A DNA stretch of 64,000 nucleotides from CAVVMA01 sp963830715 (GTDB taxonomy: Bacteria > Desulfobacterota > Binatia > Binatales > Binataceae). The notes under the pieces are model-generated. The model was not told the origin of the DNA. It made no database searches and saw only the letters and a list, made by a program, of their open reading frames with translations. The position numbers and the translations under genes were made by a program. Where the stretch lies: positions 248,001-312,000 of the forward strand of contig CAWHNS010000006.1 of NCBI GenBank assembly GCA_963830715.1, written 5' to 3'. This document shows, piece by piece, positions 1 to 8,883 of the stretch; the first letter of the stretch is position 1, and every line of letters starts with the position of its first letter.

Positions 1-13
1 GATGCGCCCGCAG

Positions 14-337
14 CTATACGCGGGGCGTCTGTCCGACCCTTACGCGTCCTGGCTCGACAACGGTAAAGCGGCCTTGCAAACGTCCGCCCAATTTCTCGAC
101 GGCCTCAAGGACTGCTTGGGGCTTGGAGCGGCGCACACGGCTGTGAAACCTCACCAGCGCGACTCCCGGCGATCGGCGTCCGCGCGCATGAACCAACTCG
201 CCGAAGTCGCTGTCCTCGGTGATCAGGACGCGCCCCGGGCTCAAGGCTAAATCAATTACTCGCTCGTCCGGGGCGCCTTTCGAAATTTCAGCAATCCAGA
301 TTACGTCGTTGCCAGCAGAGCGCAGTGCGCGGACCAC
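14..337 (-). CDS. DUF5615-family PIN-like protein, putative toxin
   Basis: Resembles small DUF5615/PIN-like proteins, which usually sit next to a DUF433 protein, as here. The acidic motif ITEDSDFGELV and the earlier RVIDLAL stretch fit the PIN-like fold. The first start codon in frame is GTG, but the frame stays open upstream and encodes RLLADESCAGP, which is the usual N-terminus of the family (normally M-R-L-L-A-D-E). A TGG stands where the start codon is expected and the only GTG nearby (372-374) is out of frame, so the start may be damaged by a one-base indel. Nuclease activity is inferred from the family, not shown. Confidence 0.6.
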   Translation of the reverse strand: MVRALRSAGNDVIWIAEISKGAPDERVIDLALSPGRVLITEDSDFGELVHARGRRSPGVALVRFHSRVRRSKPQAVLEAVEKLGGRLQGRFTVVEPGRVRVGQTPRV

Positions 338-376
338 GGGCCCGGCGCAACTCTCGTCCGCCAGGAGCCTCCACGA

Positions 377-625
377 TCAGGGTTTGCGCGAGGTTGTCGA
401 GCCCGAGAGCAGGATAATTTCCTCGTGGGCCACGCTCGCGGCGGCATAAGCGATCGCCGCCCGGATGTCATCGTCCGTCAGATGCGGATAGTCCTCGAGC
501 AGCTCGGCTTCGGTTTCACCCTCCGAGAGCTTGCGCAGGATGAGTTCGACCGTAATTCGCGTACCTTTGATTACGGGTTTGCCCATCATGATCTCAGGAT
601 CGATCTCGATTCGCCCGGTCGTCAT
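377..625 (-). CDS. DUF433 domain protein, putative antitoxin
   Basis: This 82-residue protein matches DUF433: it opens with IEIDPEIMMGKPVIKGTRI, continues with the helix VELILRKLSEG and the conserved DYPHLTDDDIRAAIAYA segment. DUF433 proteins have a helix-turn-helix-like fold and typically pair with DUF5615/PIN-like partners in toxin-antitoxin-type loci. The stop codon lies a few bases upstream of the partner's N-terminal coding sequence, so the two are almost certainly co-transcribed. The antitoxin role is inference from the pairing. Confidence 0.8.
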   Translation of the reverse strand: MTTGRIEIDPEIMMGKPVIKGTRITVELILRKLSEGETEAELLEDYPHLTDDDIRAAIAYAAASVAHEEIILLSGSTTSRKP

Positions 626-800
626 AGAGTTCGTCGATCGCGCGTTTGCGAAGCTGAAGGGCCAGGATGCGCCGACGCATCGATCCTATCGCCCCTGAGT
701 CGCTGGGGGCAACGGAGTCCCCAGCGTTTCAGGCGCCCAAGATCGCGCGCGCAATTGACCTCGACGGCAAGCGCGCGCCGCGCTCTCCCGTAACACAGGG

Positions 801-825
801 CGAGAGATGCTCAAAGCATCCCTCG
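801..825. repeat. Short hairpin downstream of the aminotransferase gene
   Basis: Arms GATGCT and AGCATC around a CAA loop, extended outward by CGAG/CTCG with one mismatch. It lies just past the stop of the minus-strand aminotransferase gene. It lacks a T-tract, so it is at best a weak terminator or mRNA 3'-end stabiliser. Nothing else was recognised between 626 and 842. Confidence 0.35.
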
Positions 826-842
826 CCGCGCAGACAGTTTCC

Positions 843-2060
843 CTACTGCTGTTGCCTTACCCCCAATCCGAGCGCCGCGTATGCTTGATCCGCCGCCGAT
901 AGCGCTTTGCCCCGCGCCAGTTCGTGGCCCATCGCGGCCAGGATTTCCTCCAGCGCGTTCAGGATCAGCATCACGTTTTCGCGCTGCGACGATTCGCCCA
1001 TCATCCCGATCCGCCATACCTTGCCCTTGAACGGACCCAGCCCCGCGCCGATCTCCACGTTGAACAATCTCAGCAACTCGGCACGGACCCGCGCCTCCTC
1101 GATTCCCTTAGGCACCTCGACCGCTGCGACCTGCGGCAGGCGGTATCCTTCCTGCGCCGCCATCTTGAGGCCGATCGCGCCCAATCCCGCCTGCAATGCC
1201 GCCGCGTTCGCCGCATGGCGTTTCCATCGCGCTTCCAGCCCCTCTTCCACGACTATCCTGAGCGCCTCGTAGAGCGCGTAGTTCATCGTGATCGGCGCGG
1301 TGTGATGGTAGAGCCGGTCCGGTCCCCAATAATGCTCGATCAGCGCCACGTCCAGGTACCACGATCGGCACTTGTGCTTGCGCTTGTGCACCGCGTCGAT
1401 CGCCCGCGGGCTGAAGGTTATCGGTGCGAGCCCGGGCGGCGCGCCGATTCCCTTCTGGGTGCACGAGTAGCAAACATCTACCTCGAGTTTGTCCGTATCG
1501 ACCGGCACGCATCCGAGCGACGTCACCGCGTCCATGACGAACATCGCGCCGTGCCGATGCGCCATCGGGCCGATTTCCTCGACCGGCTGGTAAACCCCGG
1601 TCGAGGTTTCGGCGTGCACCAGCGCGACCAGCTTCGGCCGCGAAGCCGCCTTCAGCGCCGCCCCGATCCGATCCGGCTCGACGATTCGGCCCCATTCCGA
1701 CTCCACCCGATGCACCTTCGCGCCGAGCCGCTCGCCGACCTCCGCGAGCCGCTGGCCGAATACGCCGGCTACCCCGACCACGATCTCGTCGCCGTCTTCG
1801 ATCAGGTTCGCCATCGCCATTTCCATCCCGGCCGATCCCGTCCCCGAGACCGGGAAGGTGATCTCGTTCTGCGTGCGGAAGACCAGCCGCAGCAGCTTTT
1901 TCACGTTTTCCATCACTTTGATGAAATCCGGATCGAGATGGCCCAGTATCGGCGAGAGCATCGCCTTCAGCACGCGCGGATTAACGTTCGATGGGCCCGG
2001 CCCCAGCAGCACGCGCGCGGGCGTTTTCAGTTCCGGAAACGAATTCGCCGAATCCGCCAA
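843..2060 (-). CDS. Alanine-glyoxylate / serine-glyoxylate class V aminotransferase
   Basis: PLP-dependent class V aminotransferase of the alanine/serine-glyoxylate type. Motifs: LLGPGPSNV near the N-terminus, the FPVSGTGSAGMEMA cofactor-phosphate region, FVMDAVTSLG carrying the pyridine-binding Asp, and SCTQKGIGAPPG with the Schiff-base Lys. I place the start at TTG 2060 because GGAGG sits 8 bases upstream (2069-2073) and the protein (405 residues) then begins just before the conserved domain; the longer open frame runs into the divergent glycolate oxidase gene and looks non-coding. It likely converts glyoxylate to glycine, using the product of the neighbouring glycolate oxidase. Exact amino donor cannot be told from sequence. 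Confidence 0.88.
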   Translation of the reverse strand: MADSANSFPELKTPARVLLGPGPSNVNPRVLKAMLSPILGHLDPDFIKVMENVKKLLRLVFRTQNEITFPVSGTGSAGMEMAMANLIEDGDEIVVGVAGVFGQRLAEVGERLGAKVHRVESEWGRIVEPDRIGAALKAASRPKLVALVHAETSTGVYQPVEEIGPMAHRHGAMFVMDAVTSLGCVPVDTDKLEVDVCYSCTQKGIGAPPGLAPITFSPRAIDAVHKRKHKCRSWYLDVALIEHYWGPDRLYHHTAPITMNYALYEALRIVVEEGLEARWKRHAANAAALQAGLGAIGLKMAAQEGYRLPQVAAVEVPKGIEEARVRAELLRLFNVEIGAGLGPFKGKVWRIGMMGESSQRENVMLILNALEEILAAMGHELARGKALSAADQAYAALGLGVRQQQ

Positions 2061-2187
2061 GATTAGTCCCTCCGCAAGCAGTCGAATTGAAGCACCTATT
2101 ATGACGGGCCCCGCGCGGCGGTCAAAACCGCGGCGCAGCCGCCCGCCCGATGAGGGCGCCATCGCCGATCGTGCTAAAGTGGCCGGC

Positions 2188-3636
2188 GTGAGCGCGGCGG
2201 TGAACGATTCGCTCGATTCCTCACTGCTGGCCGAGATTCGTGACATCATGGCCGGCGACGGAATCGTCTCGCGCGCGAGCGAACTCAAGGTTTACGAATG
2301 CGACGGCTGGACGCTGGAGAAGAGCGCGCCGGAGCTCTTGTTGATGCCGCGCACGACCGCGCAAGTCAGCGCGATTCTGCGCGCACTCGATCGCCGCGGG
2401 GTCGCGTTCGTTCCTCGCGGCGCCGGCACCGGATTGTCCGGCGGATGCCTTCCGCTGCATGCGCCGGTGATGATTTGCACCTCGCGGATGAACCGGATCC
2501 TGTCGATCGATCTTGCCAACCGGCGCGCCGAAGTCGAAAGCGGGGTGGTGAATATCCAGGTGACCAACGCCGTGAGGAACGACGGATTCCTCTACGCGCC
2601 GGATCCGTCCTCGCAGCCCGCGTGCACGATCGGCGGCAATATCGCCGAGAACTCCGGCGGTCCGCATACGCTCAAGTACGGTGTCACGACCAATCACGTA
2701 CTCGGGCTTGAACTCGTGCTGCCCGATGGCGAGATCGTCGAGCTGGGCGGGCCATGCGAGGAATCATGCGGCTACGACCTGGTCGGCGCGGTGGTCGGCG
2801 CCGAGGGCACGGTCGGAATCGTAACGCGCGCGACGCTCCGCCTGATGCGCCAGCCGGAGGGGTATCGCACGATGCTCGCGATCTTCCCGGACGTACAGGC
2901 CGCGACGCGCGCCGTGTCCGCGATAATCGCGGCGGGGATGATTCCGGGCGCGATCGAAATGATGGACCGGCTGATGATTCGCGCGGTCGAAGAGGCGTTT
3001 CATATCGGATTGCCGTTGGAGGCCGGCGCCGTGCTGATAGTCGAGCTCGACGGAATCGCGGCGGGACTCGATACGCGCGCGACCCAGGTTGCCGAACTGG
3101 CGCGCTCGTGCGGCGCGCGCGAAGTGAAACTCGCTCGCGACGAGAACGAGCGCGCGATGCTCTGGAAAGCGCGCAAGCGCGCTTTCGGCGCCGTCGGCCG
3201 GCTCGCGGCCAACTATGCGACCCAGGACGGCGTCGTGCCGCGCACGCGCCTGCCCGATATCCTCCGCGTGATTTCCGAGGTAAGCGAACGCTGCGATTTG
3301 CGAATCGGCAACGTATTCCACGCCGGCGACGGCAATATCCATCCGATCATCCTTTACGACGAACGCGAACCGGACCAGGTCCGCCGCGCGATCGAGGCCG
3401 GTCGCGAGATACTGAAGGCCTGCGTCGAGATGGGCGGGAGCCTCACCGGCGAGCACGGAATCGGCGTCGAGAAGCTGGCCGAGATGCCGCGATTGTTCTC
3501 GCCCGATGACCTTCGCGTGATGAGCGAGTTGAGGCGCGTGTTCGACCCCTTCGAGCGTTCCAACCCCGGCAAGGTGATTCCCGCGCCGGGCGGATGCGTC
3601 GAAGTATCCGCCCCCCGCCGCCAAGTCCCGCTGTGA
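2188..3636 (+). CDS. glcD: Glycolate oxidase FAD-linked subunit GlcD
   Basis: FAD-binding subunit of the three-part glycolate dehydrogenase (GlcDEF), oxidising glycolate to glyoxylate at the membrane. The FAD-binding PCMH-type domain shows VPRGAGTGLSGGCLP and GGNIAENSGGPHTLKYG; the C-terminal cap carries GNVFHAGDGNIHP and the GSLTGEHGIGVEK signature. GTG 2188 gives 482 residues, close to the family length; the frame is open further upstream but that part overlaps the divergent aminotransferase and lacks family character. It is followed by glcE and glcF on the same strand, separated by a palindromic repeat. A D-lactate dehydrogenase role is the alternative, but the E and F partners favour glycolate. 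Confidence 0.88.
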   Translation: MSAAVNDSLDSSLLAEIRDIMAGDGIVSRASELKVYECDGWTLEKSAPELLLMPRTTAQVSAILRALDRRGVAFVPRGAGTGLSGGCLPLHAPVMICTSRMNRILSIDLANRRAEVESGVVNIQVTNAVRNDGFLYAPDPSSQPACTIGGNIAENSGGPHTLKYGVTTNHVLGLELVLPDGEIVELGGPCEESCGYDLVGAVVGAEGTVGIVTRATLRLMRQPEGYRTMLAIFPDVQAATRAVSAIIAAGMIPGAIEMMDRLMIRAVEEAFHIGLPLEAGAVLIVELDGIAAGLDTRATQVAELARSCGAREVKLARDENERAMLWKARKRAFGAVGRLAANYATQDGVVPRTRLPDILRVISEVSERCDLRIGNVFHAGDGNIHPIILYDEREPDQVRRAIEAGREILKACVEMGGSLTGEHGIGVEKLAEMPRLFSPDDLRVMSELRRVFDPFERSNPGKVIPAPGGCVEVSAPRRQVPL

Positions 3637-3649
3637 AAAAGCAATCCAA

Positions 3650-3707
3650 CCACAAAGACACAAAGTCACTAAGCAAAGTCTTTCTTGGTGTCTTCGTGCC
3701 TTTGTGG
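3650..3707. repeat. Imperfect palindromic intergenic repeat (CCACAAAG...CTTTGTGG)
   Basis: Outer arms CCACAAAG and CTTTGTGG are perfect inverted repeats; inner sequence (ACACAAAGTCAC against TTGGTGTCTTCGTG) is partly complementary. The base composition is far more AT-rich than its surroundings. It separates glcD from glcE, and the open frame of glcE runs through it. It looks like a mobile REP-type intergenic element. Confidence 0.6.
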
Positions 3708-3725
3708 CGAGTTTGTCCTGATCCC

Positions 3726-4989
3726 GTGGCCCACGCTGAGATATCGCGCCTGACGCTCGAAATCGGCGCGCTCGTCGATCCGAATCGCGTGCGCCGGCCG
3801 AAGGCGGCTGAAGCATCCGCGTGCGAGACCGTGGTCGAGCCCGAAAGCGCCGAGGAAGTCGGCGAGATTGTCCGCAAATGCGAGCGCGATCGAATCACGC
3901 TCGCGCCGATCGGCGCAGCGCGCACTCTCGCGAATATGAGGCGATTCCCCGCCGCGCTCGGACTGTCGCTGACGCGGATGGCGCGCGTAGTCGCCTACGA
4001 GCCCGACGACATGACCGTCGTGGCGCAGGCCGGAATCACGCTGGCGGCGCTGAACGATCGCATGGGGTCGCATCGCCAGCGCCTTCCGCTGGATCCGCCG
4101 AGGCCCGAATCGATCGCGCTGGGCGCAATGATCGGCGCATCGAAGGCCGGTCCGCTCAGGCTCTCCGAAGGGCTGGTCCGCGACCTGCTGATCGGAATCC
4201 AGTTCGTCGGCCATGGCGGCCGAATCGTGCGCGCCGGCGGCAGAGTGGTCAAGAACGTTGCGGGTTATGATTTGATGAAGGTGATGACCGGTTCGTTCGG
4301 AACGCTCGGCATCGTGACCGAGGCGGCGTTCAAGGTTCGTCCGATCCCCGAACGCTACGCTCTGGCGCTTGCGTGCTACGATCAACCTGCCGATGCGTTT
4401 CGCGCCGGCGCTGAACTGCACGACGCGCTCCCGCTGTCTCATCTGGAGGTCGCCAGCGCCGACTTGAGCCGCTCATTCGGAGCTCGCGGGAATTTTCTGA
4501 TCCTTGCGGGATTCTCGGGCAACGGACCCGAAGTCGATCACCAACGCGGCATGATTGCGCGAATCCTCGGCGGTCGCGCCGAATTTCTCGATGGCGCGGC
4601 TGCCACGCAAGCCTTCGAGCGGCTCCGCGATTTGCAATTTCCCGACGGCGCGATGGCCGCGCAACTCACAGTGCTTCCGGCGGAGCTCGGCGCGATGCCT
4701 CGCCGAATGCGGCGCGGAGTTTCGCGCTCATGCCGGATGCGGCGTCGCGCAAATCTGGTCGCTCCCGCACGACGCGGAACAAGCAGGCAGCGTCGTCACG
4801 CGATGGTGCCGGCTCGCGGCGAGCGCTCGCGGGAATGTGCGCCTCCTCTCCGCGCCGCCGGGGATTCGAGGCCGGCTGCCCGTCTTCGACGCGCCCAACC
4901 CGGGCGCGTTGAAGCTGATGCGCCGGCTCAAGGCGAGCTTCGATCCGGCGGGGATCTTCAATCCCGGATGCTTCACGGGAGGGATCTGA
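3726..4989 (+). CDS. glcE: Glycolate oxidase FAD-binding subunit GlcE (frameshifted)
   Basis: Second FAD-binding subunit of glycolate oxidase. The N-terminal part has TLAPIGAARTLANM and the motif GRVVKNVAGYDLMK followed by SFGTLGIVTEAAFKV, diagnostic of GlcE; the C-terminal end is SFDPAGIFNPG. The reading frame shifts by one base near 4695, where CTCGCC reads CCTCGCC (one extra C); removing it joins the two halves into about 420 residues. GTG 3726 is chosen because everything upstream in this frame lies in the palindromic repeat. The stop TGA overlaps a possible ATG of glcF (TGATG). The shift is probably a sequencing error rather than true gene loss. Confidence 0.8.
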
Positions 4990-5016
4990 TGGCCGACGCC
5001 TGCGCCTGCTCCTCGC

Positions 5017-6291
5017 ATGCCCGTTCGCGACGTCGTCGATTACGAACTGCTGTTCGACTGCGTGCATTGCGGACTCTGCCTCGAGGCGTGCCCAACTTAC
5101 CTGCTGACGCGCGCCGAGATGGACTCGCCGCGCGGGCCGTATCTACCTGATGAAGGCGCTGGCCGAAGGACGGCTCGAACTGGACTCCGACGCTGCGCGC
5201 CATCTCGACCTGTGCCTCGGATGCCGCGGGTGCGAGACCGCGTGCCCCTCGGGCGTGCGTTACGGCGCACTGATCGAAGGCGCGCGCGCTTGGTCGAGCG
5301 CGAGCATCGCCGCGGACTTGCCGATCGGATCCGCCGCGGCGTGGTGAACGCGATCTTTCCCTACCCGTCGCGGCTGCGGCTGCTGCTCGCGCCGCTCCGA
5401 CTTGCCGAGCGCGCCGGTCTCAGGCCGGCGCTTCGGCGGATGCTGCCGCGCGCGATGCGCGACTGGCTCGACCTGCTGCCGCCACTCGCGCGACCTAACC
5501 GCCGCTAACCCCCTTCCCTGAAGACGGGGAGGGCGAACCTGGTGCGCCGGCGGTCGCTGTGCATCACGGATGCGTCGCGCAGGTGCTTGCGGCGTCCGGC
5601 AACCTGAACAGCGAGCGCACTCTGCGGGCCGCCGGCTACCGCGTCGTGCAGCTTGCGCAAACCGTCTGTTGCGGCGCGCTCGATCTGCACGCCGGCAATC
5701 CGGAGCGCGCGCGGCGCTTCGCCCGCAACAACGTCCGCGCGATCAAACAAAGTGGCGCGGAAAGCGTCGTTTCGGCGGCTTCGGGATGCTCGGCGGCCAT
5801 TGCGGAGTACGGCGATCTGCTCGAGAGACGATCCGGAACTCGCGGCGGACGCCCGCGAAGTCTCGGCGAGAGTCCGGGACCTGAGTTCGCTGCTGCTCGC
5901 GCGCGGATTCGCCGCGGCCAGCGAGTTCCGCTGTTCGGTGACGTTCCACGACGCGTGTCATCTCGCGCACGGACTCGGAATCCGCGAATCGCCGCGCAAG
6001 CTGCTCCGCTCGATTCCCGGTGTGCGGCTGGTCGAGATGGCGGAGTCGGACGTGTGCTGCGGCTCGGCCGGCAGCTACAACCTGACCGAGCCCGCGATGG
6101 CGCGCGAGTTGGTCCGCCGCAAGGCCGATCACATCGCCGCGACCGGCGCGGAATTCGTTGTGCTGTCGAATCCGGGCTGCCAATTTCAGATCGCCGCCGA
6201 CCTCCGCCGCCGCGGCGCGGACATCAAGGTGGTCCATCTGGCGGACTTCCTCGCGATGGCGGCGCAGCCCAGGGCGCCTGAAGACGTTTGA
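5017..6291 (+). CDS. glcF: Glycolate oxidase iron-sulfur subunit GlcF (multiply frameshifted)
   Basis: Iron-sulfur subunit that passes electrons from GlcD/E to the membrane quinone pool. Two [4Fe-4S] ferredoxin motifs, CVHCGLCLEACPTY and CLGCRGCETACPSG, are followed by two cysteine-rich CCG domains, seen as TVCCGALDLHAG and DVCCGSAGSYNL. The gene is broken by frame changes near 5139 (extra C), 5290, 5500 and 5835. The change at 5500 coincides with a GC-rich hairpin resembling an intergenic repeat, which may be inserted in the inter-domain linker. Total length fits about 424 residues. The start could be ATG 4989, which follows GGGAGGG closely, if one more shift lies before 5017. It may be nonfunctional, or mainly mis-sequenced. 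Confidence 0.75.
5506..5540. repeat. GC-rich hairpin element inside glcF linker
   Basis: A run of C-rich sequence (TAACCCCCTTCCCTG) is followed by its near complement GACGGGGAGGGCG. It places an in-frame stop in the preceding glcF frame. The C-rich/G-rich arms recall the intergenic repeats at 8765 and 17628, suggesting an inserted or shared repeat core. Confidence 0.4.
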
Positions 6292-6380
6292 CACTTCGCC
6301 CCGACAGTGACGAGATCAGAGCCGGGGAGCATCGGCCCTCCCCCGATCTTGAAGGAAACTTAACGCGAGTTGATGAGACA

Positions 6381-8112
6381 ATGATTCAATACGAGAAATT
6401 TGACAATGCAATCGGACTGAACTGGTACGAGATCGATCCTAACCTCCAGCAGATTCTGCGCCGGATGCTCGATCCGGCCGATCTCGAATGGTGCGAGCCG
6501 GAATTGCGTAAAATCGGCGCCCTGTGCGGAGGACCGGTTGCCGCGCGCGCCGAGGTCACCGACAGGAATCCGCCCGAACTGGTGAAGTTCGACCGATGGG
6601 GCGAGCGGATCGACGAGGTGATGCATCATCCGGGCGCGCTTGCGACCAAGCGCGCGCTCTGGGAGGCGGGAATCAGCGGGCCGCGCCTGCGCTCCGAGGC
6701 GGCCAGGCGCGGCCGCCATTATCCGGTGCTGCTGGGCGCGGTTGCCAACTATATGTTGTCGCAGGCCGAGACCGGGATGCTGTGTGCGGTCGGGATGACC
6801 AACGGCGTGACCGGATTGGTGGAGCGCTTCGCCTCGCCCGAAGTCAGGGAGCGCTTCTTCCCGCGCCTGACCGCGCCCGGTTTCGACGAGGCCTGGGACG
6901 GCGCGATGTTCATGACCGAGAAGACCGGCGGCTCCGATCTCTCGACGATCACGACCACCGCGCGGCCCGACGGCGATCGATGGCTGCTCAGCGGATCGAA
7001 GTGGTTCTGCTCCAATGTCGATGCCGCCGCGATCGCTACGCTGGCGCACGTCAACGGGGCGCAGGAGGGGCTCAAAGGGATCGCGCTGTTCGTGGTCCCC
7101 AAGCGGCGTCGCGACGGATCGCGCAACGGCATCCATATCGCACGGCTGAAGGACAAGCTCGGCACGCGCGCGGTGCCGACCGCGGAGTGCGACTTCGTCG
7201 AACGCGGAGGCCTACCTGCTCGCCGGCGGCGCGCAAGCCGGCGACGGGCGCGGAATCAACCGCATGATGGAGATGGTCAACGGCTCGCGCCACGGCGTGG
7301 CCGTGATGGGACTCGGGATCATGCGGCGGTCGTTCCTCGAGGCGGCTATCTTCGCGGCGCATCGCAACGCCTTCGGCAAGCTGATCCAGGACCTGCCGAT
7401 GATGCGCGAGATGCTGGTGAACATGGTGGTCGAACTCGAGGCCGCCGCCGCGCTGGTCTTCGCCGCGGCCGCCGACGGCGGCGCCGTTTCGCGCCTGCTG
7501 ATTCCGTTAGCCAAGCTGCGCGCCACGCGCCGGGGCGTCGAGTTGGCTTCTATGGCCGTCGAGGTCCATGGCGGCAACGGCTATATCGAGAACTGGCCCG
7601 TAGCGCGTCAGCTCCGCGATGCGCAGTGCCACACGATCTGGGAAGGCACGGAGAACATCATCTGCCTGGATATCCTGCGGGCGCTGCGCGACGAGCAGGT
7701 CTTGCAGGCGGGATTTGCGGCGCTCGAAGCCCGCACCCGCCGCACGACCGCGATGCTCGATCCGATCCGCGAAAGTATCGCGCGCGGGCTCGCGGAAGTG
7801 CGCGAGGCGCTCGTGTTCCTGTCGCGCTCGGAGCGCGACCTCGCACAGCTGCGGGCCCGCGGATTCAGCAATTACCTGGCTGACGTGGCGCAGGCGTCGT
7901 TGCTGCTGGGCGAAGCCGAATGGGAACTGGAGCATCGCGGCAGCGCGCGCAAGGCGCTTATCGCGCACCTGTTCGCGGAGTCACACCTGCGCGAGCGGCC
8001 GGGCCGGGGAACTCTGTCCAGCGATCGCACGCCGCTGGACTTCTTCGAGCCGCTCACACGCTATGGCGATATCGAGCCGGCTCGCATCCAGGCGGCTATC
8101 GCACGCGGTTAG
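6381..8112 (+). CDS. AidB-like acyl-CoA dehydrogenase (frameshifted)
   Basis: Flavoprotein of the acyl-CoA dehydrogenase superfamily, most like the AidB/isovaleryl-type long branch (about 576 residues). The middle domain carries MFMTEKTGGSDLSTITTTA and SGSKWFCSNVDA for FAD and substrate; the C-terminal domain has EVHGGNGYIENWPVARQLRD followed by the FAD-contacting IWEGTENIICLDILRA. The reading frame changes by one base near 7200, between DFV and NAEAYLLAGG. ATG 6381 is the likely start; the frame upstream is open but has no family similarity. It sits alone after glcF and convergent with a GST gene. Substrate (fatty acyl-CoA or an alkylated-DNA-related role as proposed for AidB) cannot be decided. 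Confidence 0.8.
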
Positions 8113-8120
8113 CGTTCCCT

Positions 8121-8747
8121 TCACGCCTGCGTGATCGGGATATGTCGGGGTTGGTTGCGCACGCGATCGAGCCACGCGCGGACTGCGGGAAATTCCGCCA
8201 GGTCGAAGCCGCCTTCGTGCGCTACGTGCGTGTAGGCGTAGAGCGCGATATCGGCGATCGTGTAGCGGCCTCCGACAAACCATTCGCGTGCCTTGTCCCG
8301 CGCGGCGAGGCCGCCGAGATGCGTTTCCATCACGCCGAGCGCGTCGTATCCGAGCCTCATTATTCGCGTCAGCCCTGAGCGGCGCTCGTCCTGGACTTTT
8401 GGATACATTGCGAGGAACCGCGCGACTGCGATGTAGGGTTCGTGGCTGTACTGCTCAAAGAACATCCATTGGAGCATCCGCGCGCGCTCGAACGGATCAG
8501 TTGGCATGAAAGGCGTGCCTTCGGCGAAGTGCCAGATGATCGCGTTCGATTCAAACAGCCGCCGCCCGTCGTCGAACTCGACCGCGGGGATGCGCCCGTT
8601 GGGAAACTTGCCCAGGAACTCCGGCGTGCGCGTCTCACCTTTGAGGATGTCCACTTCGATACGGCGAAATGGAACTCCCAGTTGCGTCAGCAGGAGGCGC
8701 ACTTTGTATCCGTTGGCGGACGGCAGAAAGTCATAGAGCGTCAGCAT
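8121..8747 (-). CDS. Glutathione S-transferase family protein
   Basis: Thioredoxin-fold N-terminal half with LTLYDFLPSANGYKVRLLL and the glutathione-contacting FPNGRIPAVEFDDG and LFESNAIIWH stretches, then an all-helical C-terminal domain with YTIADIALYAYTHVA. The length, 208 residues, is normal for the family. It likely conjugates or reduces electrophilic substrates in the cytoplasm. ATG 8747 starts right at the conserved MLTLYDF; a start further upstream would add only low-complexity residues. It converges on the acyl-CoA dehydrogenase with a gap of 8 bases. Confidence 0.85.
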   Translation of the reverse strand: MLTLYDFLPSANGYKVRLLLTQLGVPFRRIEVDILKGETRTPEFLGKFPNGRIPAVEFDDGRRLFESNAIIWHFAEGTPFMPTDPFERARMLQWMFFEQYSHEPYIAVARFLAMYPKVQDERRSGLTRIMRLGYDALGVMETHLGGLAARDKAREWFVGGRYTIADIALYAYTHVAHEGGFDLAEFPAVRAWLDRVRNQPRHIPITQA

Positions 8748-8764
8748 AAGAGCAGAGCGATATT

Positions 8765-8835
8765 GCCCTGACCGGGGAAAGGGCATCCGAGCGAGTGCGA
8801 GGGCAGGTGAGGGTGCCCGCTGCGGCGGCTGGAAA
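8765..8835. repeat. Degenerate GC-rich intergenic repeat, copy 2
   Basis: On the minus strand this reads CACCCTCACCTGCCCTCGC, then ACTCGCTCGG, then CCCTTTCCCCGG. The same order of CCTCACC, CTCGG/CTCCGG and CCCTnTCCC blocks occurs at 17628-17700 on the plus strand. It occupies the gap between the GST and glpX genes. Confidence 0.45.
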
Positions 8836-8883
8836 CAACGCAGTGTTCGAGCCGCGGCGAAAAAGGAAACGGCGCCGTGCGCA

